A stretch of 64,000 nt of DNA from Curtobacterium sp. MCBA15_012 (GTDB taxonomy: Bacteria > Actinomycetota > Actinomycetes > Actinomycetales > Microbacteriaceae). The notes under the pieces are model-generated. The model was not told where the DNA came from. It did no database searches and was given only the letters and a program-made list of their open reading frames with translations. Position numbers and translations under genes: made by a program. Where the stretch lies: positions 620,001 through 684,000 of the forward strand of contig NZ_CP126267.1 of the NCBI RefSeq assembly GCF_001864935.2, given 5' to 3'. Shown here in pieces: positions 53,428 through 60,953 of this stretch (position 1 is the first letter of the stretch; every line of letters begins with the position of its first letter).

Positions 53428-53475
53428 GACGGACGGGAGGCCCGTGGCGGGCCCGCACCGCGCCTCCCGTCCGTC
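53428..53475 (+). repeat. Palindromic intergenic element (copy f), mismatched centre
   Basis: The 14-bp outer arms GACGGACGGGAGGC and GCCTCCCGTCCGTC pair exactly. The left inner arm (CCGTGGC) looks like copy a while the right inner arm (GCACCGC) looks like copies b, d and e, so the centre does not pair. It lies 6 nt after the HEAT-repeat gene. Confidence 0.8.
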
Positions 53476-53694
53476 CCCTGGTCGCGCCGACCGCGTCGAC
53501 GGAGCAGACGACGTCGGGTCGCGCCCGCCGACCCGACGCTTCCTGCTCCACCGAGCGGACGCGGTCGCGCGTGTCGTGCGCCGCGCGACGGGACGGCCGC
53601 GCCCGGCGGCCCGGGGCGGGCCGGGGAACACCCGGATTCGGGCCGCCGAACAGGGCGGATCGGCTTGCACGTGCCGATCGGCGGCGGGCAGAGT

Positions 53695-53835
53695 GGTCGG
53701 CGAAGGGGAGTAGCTCCCAGCGCGTGCATCGACACACTGGCCATCACGACGATCGGCCCGGTGCACCACCCGTCCGGTCCCACCCGGCGGGCGAGCGAGA
53801 CCTTCGGCCGTTCCGTCGTGCCGAAGCGCTCCCAC
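53695..53835 (+). ncRNA. yybP-ykoY-type manganese riboswitch (predicted)
   Basis: The leader contains AAGGGGAGTAGCTCCC at 53703 and, about 95 nt on, GAGACC (53797-53802) running into a hairpin CTTCGGC/GCCGAAG (53802-53808 with 53820-53826). GGGGAGTAG and GAGACC(T)T are the two conserved loop elements of the yybP-ykoY motif that meet around Mn(II). The order, spacing and the position directly before a cation antiporter gene fit. The ribosome site AAGGGA and GTG lie about 30 nt after it, so control could be of translation or of transcription. A covariance-model score was not available. Confidence 0.75.
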
Positions 53836-53876
53836 CCCCTGCGCAAGTCGGTGCGGCCCGACCAAGGGACCACCCC

Positions 53877-55178
53877 GTGATCGACACCACCGCGCCCGCC
53901 ACCGGGTCCACCCGGACCACCGACACGTCGAGCGCGCCCCGACGGATGGGGCGCAGCGCCTGGGCGCGCATCGCCCTGTGCGTCGTGCTCGCCCTGCCCG
54001 CCGTCGTCTTCCGCGTCGGTGGGCTCGCGCCGAACCCCGTCGTCGACCTGCTCGTGTTCGGCGGGGCCGTCGTCGCGGCCTCGTTCCTGCTCGCGTGGGC
54101 CGCCGAGGCCGCGCAGAAGGACATCGCGGGTGCGCTCGCGATCGCCCTGCTCGCGCTCATCGCCGTGCTGCCCGAGTACGCCGTCGACCTGTACTACGCG
54201 TTCCGGTCCGGCTCGGAGTCCGCCTACGAGCAGTTCGCCGCCGCCAACATGACCGGGTCGAACCGGCTGCTCCTCGGGTTCGGCTGGCCGCTCGTCGTGG
54301 TGATCTCGTTGCTCGTCGCCCGGCGGTACGTGCGGGTCGGGGCGCTCCCGGCAGCGGCGACGAAGGTGCTCCGGCTCGAGCAGTCCTCGCGGCTGGACAT
54401 CGGCTTCCTCGCGCTGCTCGCCCTCGTCGCGTTCCTCATCCCGGCCATGGGGTCGATCCCGGTGTGGTTCGGGGTGCTGCTGCTCGCCGCGTTCGCCGCG
54501 TACCTGTGGCGTGCGTCGCAGGTGCCCGACGGTGACGACGACGAGGAGCTCGTCGGCATGGCCGGGAACATCGCCGCGATGCCGCAGCGGGCCCGTCGCT
54601 GGACGGTCGTCGCGCTGTTCGTCGTCGCGGCCGCGGTGATCCTGGCGTCGGCCGAGCCGTTCGCCGACGCCCTGGTGCAGTCCGGCAGCGCGCTCGGCGT
54701 CGACAGCTACTTCCTCGTGCAGTGGCTCGCACCGATCGCGACCGAGGCGCCGGAGTTCATCGTCGCCGCGCTCTTCGCACTGCGCGGGATGGGCGGTGCG
54801 GCGATCGGGACGCTCATCGCGTCGAAGGTCAACCAGTGGTCGCTGCTCGTCGGGTCGCTGCCGATCGCGCACGTGCTCGGCGGCGGGACGACGGGCGGGC
54901 TGCCGCTCGACGCCCGGCAGGTCGTGGAGTTCGTGCTCACCGCGTCGCAGACCGTGCTCGGCGTGGCGATCATCGTCGCGCTGCGGTTCCACCGGTGGTC
55001 GGCGATCGCGCTCCTGGTCCTGTTCGCGGTGCAGTTCGTCGTCACCGACACGAGCGGGCGGTGGGTGCTGAGCGGCGTGCACGTGGCCGTCGCGCTCGTG
55101 GTGCTGTGGGTGCAGCGGGCGGCGGTCCTGCCGACGCTCGCGGCGCCGTTCCGGCGGGCGGGGACTGCTCGCAGCTGA
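53877..55178 (+). CDS. CaCA-superfamily cation/proton antiporter (probable Mn/Ca exporter)
   Basis: 433 residues with a GTG start (AAGGGACC upstream). About eleven helices in two inverted repeats. The alpha-1 motif is LIAVLPEYAVDLYYAF...AANMTGSNRLLLGFGWPLVV and alpha-2 is APIATEAPEFIVAALFALRGMGGAAIGTLIASKVNQWSLLVGSLPI; each has the conserved Glu for cation binding (PEYA, PEFI). The family exchanges Ca, Na or Mn for protons. The Mn riboswitch upstream and the MntR-type gene beside it favour a manganese exporter that is turned on when Mn is high. The helices between the repeats are joined by a short acidic loop (DGDDDEE). Confidence 0.82.
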   Translation: MIDTTAPATGSTRTTDTSSAPRRMGRSAWARIALCVVLALPAVVFRVGGLAPNPVVDLLVFGGAVVAASFLLAWAAEAAQKDIAGALAIALLALIAVLPEYAVDLYYAFRSGSESAYEQFAAANMTGSNRLLLGFGWPLVVVISLLVARRYVRVGALPAAATKVLRLEQSSRLDIGFLALLALVAFLIPAMGSIPVWFGVLLLAAFAAYLWRASQVPDGDDDEELVGMAGNIAAMPQRARRWTVVALFVVAAAVILASAEPFADALVQSGSALGVDSYFLVQWLAPIATEAPEFIVAALFALRGMGGAAIGTLIASKVNQWSLLVGSLPIAHVLGGGTTGGLPLDARQVVEFVLTASQTVLGVAIIVALRFHRWSAIALLVLFAVQFVVTDTSGRWVLSGVHVAVALVVLWVQRAAVLPTLAAPFRRAGTARS

Positions 55179-55338
55179 CGCTGCGCTGCGCCGGGGCACG
55201 ACGGCCGGCTGACGGCCGGCGCGAGAGCGCGGGACACGCCATGCGGCGGCCGCCGCGCGGGCACGATCCGTCACGCTCGGTCGGTGCGCGCGACGTGTTC
55301 CGCACACTCGGCTCCCGAGCGCGCGGGGTGCGGGAGCG

Positions 55339-56028
55339 TCAGTCGGCGTCGGGGGCGAGCCAGATCGCGCTCGCGGCCGCGGCCGGCAGGTCGACGAGGG
55401 ACTCCTCGCCGCCGGGGCCCCGGCGGGCGACGGCGATCACGCCCGCGTAGTCCCGCACCTGCTCCACGCGCAGGTGCGTCCCGAGCCCGACGCCGAGCTC
55501 GTCGAAGTAGCGCAGCAGCGACGGGTCGTCGTCGGACACCCGGTCGACGGTGCCGCACGACCCGGGGGCGACCTGTCCGAGCAGCGTGCCGGGTGAGTCG
55601 GGCACGGTGCCGTCCGCGCGCGGGATCGGGTCGCCGTGCGGGTCGTGCGTCGGGTTGCCGAGGTCGGCGTCCACGCGGTCGAGGAACGTCTCGGACACCG
55701 CGTGCTCGAGCGCCTCGGCCTCGGTGTGCACCTCGTCCCAGCCGTAGCCGAGCCGCTGCACCAGGAACGTCTCGATGAGCCGGTGCCGTCGGACCATCGC
55801 CACCGCGACCTGCTGGCCGAGGGGCGTGAGGACGACGCCGTAGTACGGGGTGTGCTCGATCAGGCCGTCGCGGTCGAGCTTGCGGAGGTTCCCCGACACG
55901 GTCGACGCGGACACCCCGAGCGCCGCGGCGATGTCCCGCGTCGCCAGACCGGTCCCGCCGCGCTCGCCGTCCTTCCACACGAGTTTCACGTAGTCCTCTG
56001 CCATGGTGCTGAGGGAGGGGAGCCGCAT
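55339..56028 (-). CDS. mntR: MntR/DtxR-family metal-dependent regulator
   Basis: 229 residues. N-terminal winged helix (MAEDYVKLVW, ATRDIAAALGVSASTVSGNLRKLDRDGLIEHTPYYGVVLTPLGQQVA), dimerisation/metal domain with HRLIETFLVQRLGYGWDEVHTEAEALEHAVSE, and a C-terminal FeoA/SH3-like domain. The spacing of H, E, E and H ligands is that of Mn-responsive DtxR proteins. It would repress Mn uptake genes when Mn is bound; those genes are not in the window. Next to the riboswitch-controlled antiporter, it gives a manganese module. The start codon shares the CATG tetranucleotide with the divergent CPBP gene. TACCAT lies 6 nt upstream, so it is probably leaderless. Confidence 0.88.
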   Translation of the reverse strand: MRLPSLSTMAEDYVKLVWKDGERGGTGLATRDIAAALGVSASTVSGNLRKLDRDGLIEHTPYYGVVLTPLGQQVAVAMVRRHRLIETFLVQRLGYGWDEVHTEAEALEHAVSETFLDRVDADLGNPTHDPHGDPIPRADGTVPDSPGTLLGQVAPGSCGTVDRVSDDDPSLLRYFDELGVGLGTHLRVEQVRDYAGVIAVARRGPGGEESLVDLPAAAASAIWLAPDAD

Positions 56029-56959
56029 GCCTCAATGGTACGGACGGCGCGGGGCCACGGCCGTCACGCCTACGACGGGCGTCACGGGGACGGGCGACCG
56101 CGGACGCCGCTGGCCGGTGCCGCCGTCCCTGCTGCTCGGACTCGCCCCGCTCGTGGCGTTCGCCGCCGTGAGCGCGTGGCGGTCCCCCCCGAGCGACGAC
56201 TACGACTCCCTCGGCCGGACCGTCGACAGCGTCGTGCACGCGCTCGTCCTGCCCGAGGGCATCGCGGTCGTCGTGCTGGCGCTGTACGTGACGGCCCTCG
56301 GCTGGTGGCGGACCGCGACCGTCGACCCGGGCCGCACCCCGATGCGGTGGACGATGACGGCTCCGGTCCTCATCGTCGTGGTGTGCGCGGCCAAGCTGCC
56401 CTTCGTCGGGTGGTCGTCGCTGCCCGGCCACTACTTCGTGCTGCTGACCGTCGGGGTGCTCTTCGTCGGCCTCTTCGAGGAACTCCTCACCCGCGGGGTC
56501 CTGCTCGTCGGGCTCCGTCGCCGGTTGCCCGAGTTCGGCGTGTGGATCGCCTCGTGCGTGCTCTTCGGGCTGCTGCACCTGCTCAACGTGCTCGCCGGGG
56601 CACCCGTCGGCTCGACCCTGCTCCAGGTGGTGTTCGCGGCCTCGTTCGGCTCGACGCTGTACCTGTCCCGGCGGCTGACCGGGAACCTGCTGCTGCCCGT
56701 GCTCCTGCACGCGTTCTGGGACTTCGGCTCGATCGCGGTGTCGGCGACGGTGGACACCGGGGACCTGGCGAGCCTGCTGCCCGTCGGGGCGATCGGGCTC
56801 GTCGCGTTCGGCGTGCTCGCGTTCGGACTCGTCGCCGGCGGCATGGTCGCGTGGCACGACGACCGGCCGCGCCGCCTGCGGCGCCGGTGGCGGGACGTGC
56901 CACCCGTCGGGGTGGACGCGGGGCAGGGTGCCGAGCCGCGCCTCCCGACCGTGGCCTGA
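56027..56959 (+). CDS. CPBP family intramembrane metalloprotease
   Basis: 310 residues with about eight helices. The three motifs of the CAAX-protease/bacteriocin-processing (Abi) family are present: EELLTRGVLLVGLRRR (EExxxR), FGLLHLLNV (FxxxH) and LLHAFWDF (HxxxB). Motif 1 and 2 residues coordinate the metal within the membrane. The substrate is unknown; relatives process prenylated proteins or give immunity to bacteriocins. The ATG at 56027 has GGGAGGGGAG upstream and overlaps the mntR start codon on the other strand. The C-terminal tail is Arg-rich and cytoplasmic. Confidence 0.9.
   Translation: MPQWYGRRGATAVTPTTGVTGTGDRGRRWPVPPSLLLGLAPLVAFAAVSAWRSPPSDDYDSLGRTVDSVVHALVLPEGIAVVVLALYVTALGWWRTATVDPGRTPMRWTMTAPVLIVVVCAAKLPFVGWSSLPGHYFVLLTVGVLFVGLFEELLTRGVLLVGLRRRLPEFGVWIASCVLFGLLHLLNVLAGAPVGSTLLQVVFAASFGSTLYLSRRLTGNLLLPVLLHAFWDFGSIAVSATVDTGDLASLLPVGAIGLVAFGVLAFGLVAGGMVAWHDDRPRRLRRRWRDVPPVGVDAGQGAEPRLPTVA
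56035..56040 (-). promoter_or_regulatory. -10 hexamer for leaderless mntR
   Basis: Minus-strand TACCAT, 6 nt before the ATG at 56028; it lies inside the 5' coding region of the divergent CPBP gene. Confidence 0.55.
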
Positions 56960-57005
56960 CCGCCTGCGAACCCCCACAGCCTGCGGTCCGGTTCACCCGC
57001 TGGTG

Positions 57006-57019
57006 GGGGAACGTTCCCC
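57006..57019 (+). promoter_or_regulatory. 14-bp palindrome upstream of the PAP2 phosphatase gene
   Basis: GGGGAACGTTCCCC is a perfect palindrome ending 20 bp before a -10 candidate TAGCGT (57040-57045), that is, over the expected -35. A repressor or activator site is likely; the factor is unknown. Confidence 0.5.
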
Positions 57020-57082
57020 GTCCGGCAACCGCCCCTCCTTAGCGTCACGGTGTTTCCACTCCGGTACATCGAGGAAAGGGGC

Positions 57083-57098
57083 GTCGCCCGCGGGCGAC
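57083..57098 (+). promoter_or_regulatory. Hairpin between ribosome site and start codon of the PAP2 gene
   Basis: GTCGCCCGCGGGCGAC is a perfect 16-bp palindrome placed between GGAAAGGGG (57072-57080) and the ATG at 57107. Folding it would shorten the gap from 26 to about 10 nt. Confidence 0.4.
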
Positions 57099-57106
57099 CA
57101 CCACAC

Positions 57107-58876
57107 ATGCGCAGAACCGCACTCAGCGGGGTGACCGTCGCGACGGTCGCGACCGCCCTCGTGCTCGGGACACCGCTCGTCGCCCAGGCGGCGACGTACC
57201 CGAGCGACTCGGCGAAGCCGAACCTGATCGCCCTGCTGAACGGCTACGACCAGTACTGGACGTCCGCCGGGAAGAACGACCTGCACGGCACCGTCGACGA
57301 CCCCGCGACGCTCGCCACGAACGACCAGCTGACGAGCTGGATCAACCAGCACGCGACGCCCGCGCAGCAGTTCCGGGCCCTGCAGGACGCCGAGTACGAC
57401 AACGCGACCCACACCGCCTACGACCAGTCCTTCACGGTGTCCCAAGGGCTCGGCGACGTGCTCAGCGGGCTCTTCGTGCAGGGGCGGCAGAGCGGCGCGC
57501 TCCCGCTGACGAACGCGCTGATCAACTCGTCGACCGGCACGTCCGGTGCGTACGTCGGCACCGGCGACGCGAAGGCGCACTTCAGCTACCCGCGCCCCTA
57601 CCTGCCGACCGACCCCACGGCGACGCTGCCGGCGGGCGACGACCAGGTGAACTGCAACCCGGCGACCGTCAACGCGTCCTCGCTGACCGCGAACCGCGTC
57701 GGCAAGGCCTGGGCGGACGCGAAGGGCAACCTCATGATCACGCGGGTCCCCGCCACGACGGACACCACGCACGAGTTCTCGCCGAACGACGTCGCGCTCG
57801 ACGCCTCGTACGGCCAGCAGGGCATCTGCAAGGGCGGCTCGTACCCGTCCGGGCACGCCACCACGGCGTACCAGGCCGGCATCACGCTCGCGACGCTCGT
57901 CCCCGAGCTCGCGCCCGAGATCCTCGCCCGCACGTCCGAGGCCGGCAACGACCGCATCGTGCTCGGCGTGCACTACCCGCTCGACATCATGGGCGGTCGC
58001 ATCGACGGTGAGGCCGCCCTCGCCGCCCGCTGGTCGGACGAGCAGTACCGCACCCAGGTCCTCGAGCCCGCCCGCGCCGAGCTCGTCGGCTACCTGCAGG
58101 CGAAGTGCGGCGGCACCCTCGCGTCGTGCATCGCGGCCGAGAAGCGCTACACGGACGACCCCTACGGCGGGCAGGCCATGCCCGGCGGCACCGCGCAGGT
58201 CGTCACCGACCGTGCATCGGCCGTCACGGTCTACCGCGAGCGCATGACCTACGGCTTCCCCCGCACGGGCGTCGCCGGTCAGGCCCCCTCGGTGCCGGCC
58301 GGCGCGTCCGACCTGCTCCGCACGGCGTTCCCGACGCTGACCGACGCGCAGCGCACCGCCGTGCTCGCCCAGACCGAGATCGACTCGGGCTACCCGCTCG
58401 ACCAGACCGGCTCCGCCGCCGGCTCGTGGGAGCGCCTCGACCTGGCCGCCGCGACGAGCGCCACGGTCGCGATCGCGTCCGACGGCACCGCGAAGGTGCT
58501 GTCCACCGGCGGCACGGCCACGGTCGTCGCCGGGGTGCTGACCGCCCCGCAGGGCACCACCGTCCAGGCCGGCAGCGCGATCGCCCTGCGCGGGACCGGC
58601 TTGCCCGCCGGTGCCACGCTCCGGGTCGTGCTGCGGTCCGACCCGGTGACGGTCGGCACGCTGACGGTCGCGGCCGACGGCACCGCGACCGGCTCCGTCA
58701 CGATCCCCGCGACGACGCCCGCGGGCACGCACACGCTCGACCTGGTCGACACCTCCGGAGCCTCGGCGCTCGCCGCGCCGCTCGGCATCACGGTGACGGC
58801 TGCGGTGACCGCGGGCGGTGGCGGCGCAGCCGGCGCCGTGCCGGCCGGGGTGCACCTGCCCGTCGTCAGCGGCTGA
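57107..58876 (+). CDS. Secreted PAP2-superfamily acid phosphatase with C-terminal Ig-like domain
   Basis: 589 residues. Signal peptide (MRRTALSGVTVATVATALVLG, cleavage near AQAAT). The class A acid phosphatase core (about residues 25-360) holds the PAP2 motifs: KAHFSYPRPYL, GGSYPSGHATTAYQAG and NDRIVLGVHYPLDIMGGR, giving the catalytic His pair. A second helical segment (about 360-450) and a beta-rich domain (TGLPAGATLRVVLRSDPVTVGTL) follow. The end VPAGVHLPVVSG has no sorting signal. It would release phosphate from external organic phosphates. Three copies of the palindromic element follow the gene. Confidence 0.88.
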   Translation: MRRTALSGVTVATVATALVLGTPLVAQAATYPSDSAKPNLIALLNGYDQYWTSAGKNDLHGTVDDPATLATNDQLTSWINQHATPAQQFRALQDAEYDNATHTAYDQSFTVSQGLGDVLSGLFVQGRQSGALPLTNALINSSTGTSGAYVGTGDAKAHFSYPRPYLPTDPTATLPAGDDQVNCNPATVNASSLTANRVGKAWADAKGNLMITRVPATTDTTHEFSPNDVALDASYGQQGICKGGSYPSGHATTAYQAGITLATLVPELAPEILARTSEAGNDRIVLGVHYPLDIMGGRIDGEAALAARWSDEQYRTQVLEPARAELVGYLQAKCGGTLASCIAAEKRYTDDPYGGQAMPGGTAQVVTDRASAVTVYRERMTYGFPRTGVAGQAPSVPAGASDLLRTAFPTLTDAQRTAVLAQTEIDSGYPLDQTGSAAGSWERLDLAAATSATVAIASDGTAKVLSTGGTATVVAGVLTAPQGTTVQAGSAIALRGTGLPAGATLRVVLRSDPVTVGTLTVAADGTATGSVTIPATTPAGTHTLDLVDTSGASALAAPLGITVTAAVTAGGGGAAGAVPAGVHLPVVSG

Positions 58877-58888
58877 TCCGCCACCACC

Positions 58889-59045
58889 GACGGACGGGAG
58901 GCGCGGTGGCAGCCCGCCCCGCCCCACCTGTCCGCCGCCCCTGACGGAGGGGAGGCGCGGTGCCGGTCCGCAGCGCGCCTCCCGTCCGCCGCCCCGTGAC
59001 GGGCGGGAGGCACGGTGCCCCACCGCCCCGTGCCTCCCGTCCGTC
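58889..59045 (+). repeat. Cluster of three palindromic intergenic elements (copy g1-g3)
   Basis: g1: GACGGACGGGAGGCGCGG at 58889 with a decayed right arm. g2: GACGGAGGGGAGGCGCGG at 58943 with right arm GCGCGCCTCCCGTCCGCC ending 58990. g3: GACGGGCGGGAGGCACGG at 58998-59015 pairs with 59028-59045 (one G-T pair). In g3 the usual GGCGCGG/CCGCGCC has changed to GGCACGG/CCGTGCC on both sides, a paired change. The array fills most of the 201-bp gap before the transpeptidase gene. Confidence 0.82.
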
Positions 59046-59077
59046 CCACCGCCACCCCGACACCGGAAGTCCTCCTC

Positions 59078-59953
59078 GTGCAGCGCTCCACCCTCTGGAC
59101 CACCGTCGGCGGCGTCGCCGCCGCCGTCGCGGCGGCCGCGATCGCCGTCCCGCTCCTGACCGCCGGCGGCCCCGCCCCGGCCGCCGTGACGACCCACTCG
59201 GCAGCCGCGCCCTCGACGCCCGTGCCCGGCGTGCCGCATGTGGACGCCGCGGCGCTCGCCGCCCTGCCCGAGGCGCAGTACTCCGCCGTGGTCGACGGCC
59301 TGCTGCCGTGGGACCGGACGACCACCGCGGCCCACGTGTTCCACCTGACCGCCGACGCGCCGCTCTTCGGCGACGGCCGGACCGCCCCCGTGGCGCGGTT
59401 CGCGAAGACCGACTTCCTGCAGCAGCCGACGACGGTCGTCGGGCTGCGACGGCAGGGGCCCTGGGAGCTCGTGCTGACGCCCGCACGGCGGCAGCTGCCC
59501 TCCGCGGCGGGTGCCGGGGGTGCGGCGGCGCAGACCGCGGCGTGGGTGCCGGCCGACCTGCTGACCGCGGTGGCGGCACCGACCGCGCGCGTGGTGGTCT
59601 CGACGACGGAGCAGTCCGTGTCGATCGTCTCCGCGTCGACCGGGGCGGTGCAGCAGCACTTCGCGGCGGGCGTCGGGACGGCGGACACCCCGACGCCGAC
59701 CGGGGTCACCGGCTACCTGGAGGAGCGGTACGCCGACCCGTCGCAGGGCACCGGGGAGCACCCGATCCAGCTCACCTCGCTGCACTCGAGCGCGGCCGAC
59801 GAGCCGTACGGTGGCCACGACGGCGGGTTGATCGGGCTGCACTGGAACGCGACGAACTCGGGTGCGGTGTCGCACGGGTGCGTGCGGCTGTCCGCCGAGG
59901 CCGTGGCCGCGCTGGACGCGTTGCCGCTCGGGACGCTCGTGACGGTGGAGTGA
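59078..59953 (+). CDS. L,D-transpeptidase (YkuD domain)
   Basis: 291 residues from the GTG at 59078. An N-terminal membrane anchor or uncleaved signal (TLWTTVGGVAAAVAAAAIAVPLL) is followed by an Ala/Pro linker, a domain of about 110 residues I do not recognise, and the YkuD catalytic domain: IGLHWNATNSGAVSHGCVRLS with the active Cys C268. The enzyme makes 3-3 cross-links in peptidoglycan outside the membrane. The ribosome site (GGAAG) is weak. Its 5' region is occupied by three palindromic elements. Confidence 0.9.
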   Translation: MQRSTLWTTVGGVAAAVAAAAIAVPLLTAGGPAPAAVTTHSAAAPSTPVPGVPHVDAAALAALPEAQYSAVVDGLLPWDRTTTAAHVFHLTADAPLFGDGRTAPVARFAKTDFLQQPTTVVGLRRQGPWELVLTPARRQLPSAAGAGGAAAQTAAWVPADLLTAVAAPTARVVVSTTEQSVSIVSASTGAVQQHFAAGVGTADTPTPTGVTGYLEERYADPSQGTGEHPIQLTSLHSSAADEPYGGHDGGLIGLHWNATNSGAVSHGCVRLSAEAVAALDALPLGTLVTVE

Positions 59954-59970
59954 GCCGGTTCCGGGGCTCG

Positions 59971-60768
59971 CTAGAGCTCGACCTCGATCGGCTCGGGGCG
60001 CACCAGCTCGTGCACGCCGCTGATGACCTCGCTCGGACGGAACGGGTACCGGTCGATCTCGGCCTGGTCGCTGATCCCCGTCAGGACGAGGACGGTGTGC
60101 AGCCCGGCCTCGATGCCGGCCTGCACGTCGGTGTCCATGCGGTCGCCGATCATGCCCGTGTTCTCGGAGTGTGCCCCGATCCGGTTCATCGCCGACCGGA
60201 ACATCATCGGGTTCGGCTTGCCCACCACGTAGGGCTGCTTGCCGGTGGCCTTCTCGATCATCGCGGCGATGGCGCCCGTCGCGGGCAGGACGCCCTCGGC
60301 GCTCGGGCCGGTGGCGTCGGGGTTCGTCACGATGAACCGGGCACCGTCGCGGATGAGCCGGACGGCCTTGGTGATCGCCTCGAACGAGTAGTTGCGGGTC
60401 TCGCCGACGACCACGTAGTCCGGCGCGGTCTCGGTCATGATGAACCCCGCCTCGTGCAGGGCCGTGGTCATGCCGGCCTCGCCGATGACGAACGCGGAGC
60501 CGCCGGGCATCTGCGAGCGGCAGAAGTCGGCGGTGGCCAGGGCGCTCGTCCAGATGCGTTCCTCGGGCACGTGCAGCCCGGAGCTCCGGAGCCGTGCGCT
60601 GAGGTCACGCGGCGTGAAGATCGAGTTGTTCGTCAGGACGAGGAACTCGGTGCCCTCGTCGAGCCACTGCTGGATGAGCTCGGGGGCTCCCGGCAGGGCC
60701 TGGTTCTCGTGGACGAGCACACCGTCCATGTCGGTCAGCCAGCACTCGACCTCGTCACGCGTCGCCAT
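59971..60768 (-). CDS. HAD-IIA family phosphatase (NagD/p-nitrophenylphosphatase-like)
   Basis: 265 residues. Motif I WLTDMDGVLVHENQALPG, motif II FLVLTNNS, type IIA cap (about 90-190), and motifs III/IV PYVVGKPNPMMFRSA and GMIGDRMDTDVQAGIEAG. The DxDGV and TNNS forms mark HAD-IIA. The enzyme removes phosphate from small metabolites such as UMP, glycerol phosphate or phosphoglycolate; the actual substrate is unknown. TACGGT lies 6 nt before the ATG at 60768, so it is probably leaderless. It converges with the transpeptidase after only 17 bp. Confidence 0.9.
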   Translation of the reverse strand: MATRDEVECWLTDMDGVLVHENQALPGAPELIQQWLDEGTEFLVLTNNSIFTPRDLSARLRSSGLHVPEERIWTSALATADFCRSQMPGGSAFVIGEAGMTTALHEAGFIMTETAPDYVVVGETRNYSFEAITKAVRLIRDGARFIVTNPDATGPSAEGVLPATGAIAAMIEKATGKQPYVVGKPNPMMFRSAMNRIGAHSENTGMIGDRMDTDVQAGIEAGLHTVLVLTGISDQAEIDRYPFRPSEVISGVHELVRPEPIEVEL

Positions 60769-60774
60769 GGTGCC

Positions 60775-60780
60775 ACCGTA
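60775..60780 (-). promoter_or_regulatory. -10 hexamer for leaderless HAD-IIA gene
   Basis: Minus-strand TACGGT, 6 nt before the ATG at 60768. Confidence 0.55.
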
Positions 60781-60915
60781 CCGGGCGCCGGCCACGGGGA
60801 GCCGGGCGCGCGGGACGCCAGGGCTGCGCGGGTGGGCGGTCGTGCGTCCGGACGCCTGGCCGGTGGGCCACCGAGGTCTGGCCGGGCGGACACCGACCGT
60901 CGTTCGGCTTTGCCC

Positions 60916-60936
60916 TAGGATTTTCGTACCCGTACC
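60916..60936 (+). promoter_or_regulatory. Promoter and small dyad upstream of the TetR gene
   Basis: TAGGAT at 60916-60921 is the best -10; GTAC-CC-GTAC (60927-60936) next to it is a small dyad that could be the autoregulatory site. Confidence 0.4.
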
Positions 60937-60953
60937 GGATCAGGAGGACCCCC

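Larger units (their letters stand above)
53422..53876. other. 455-bp intergenic region with palindrome and riboswitch
   Basis: No gene is supported. From left to right it contains the copy f palindrome (53428-53475), about 200 bp of GC-rich sequence in which I see nothing definite, and the yybP-ykoY-like leader (about 53695-53835) just before the antiporter gene. CACCCGGATTCGGG (53629-53642) is a small hairpin between them. Confidence 0.6.

Noticed and set aside
58889..59045. Possible CRISPR or integron array
   Set aside because: The units are self-palindromic members of a dispersed family; there are no unique spacers of constant length and no integrase.
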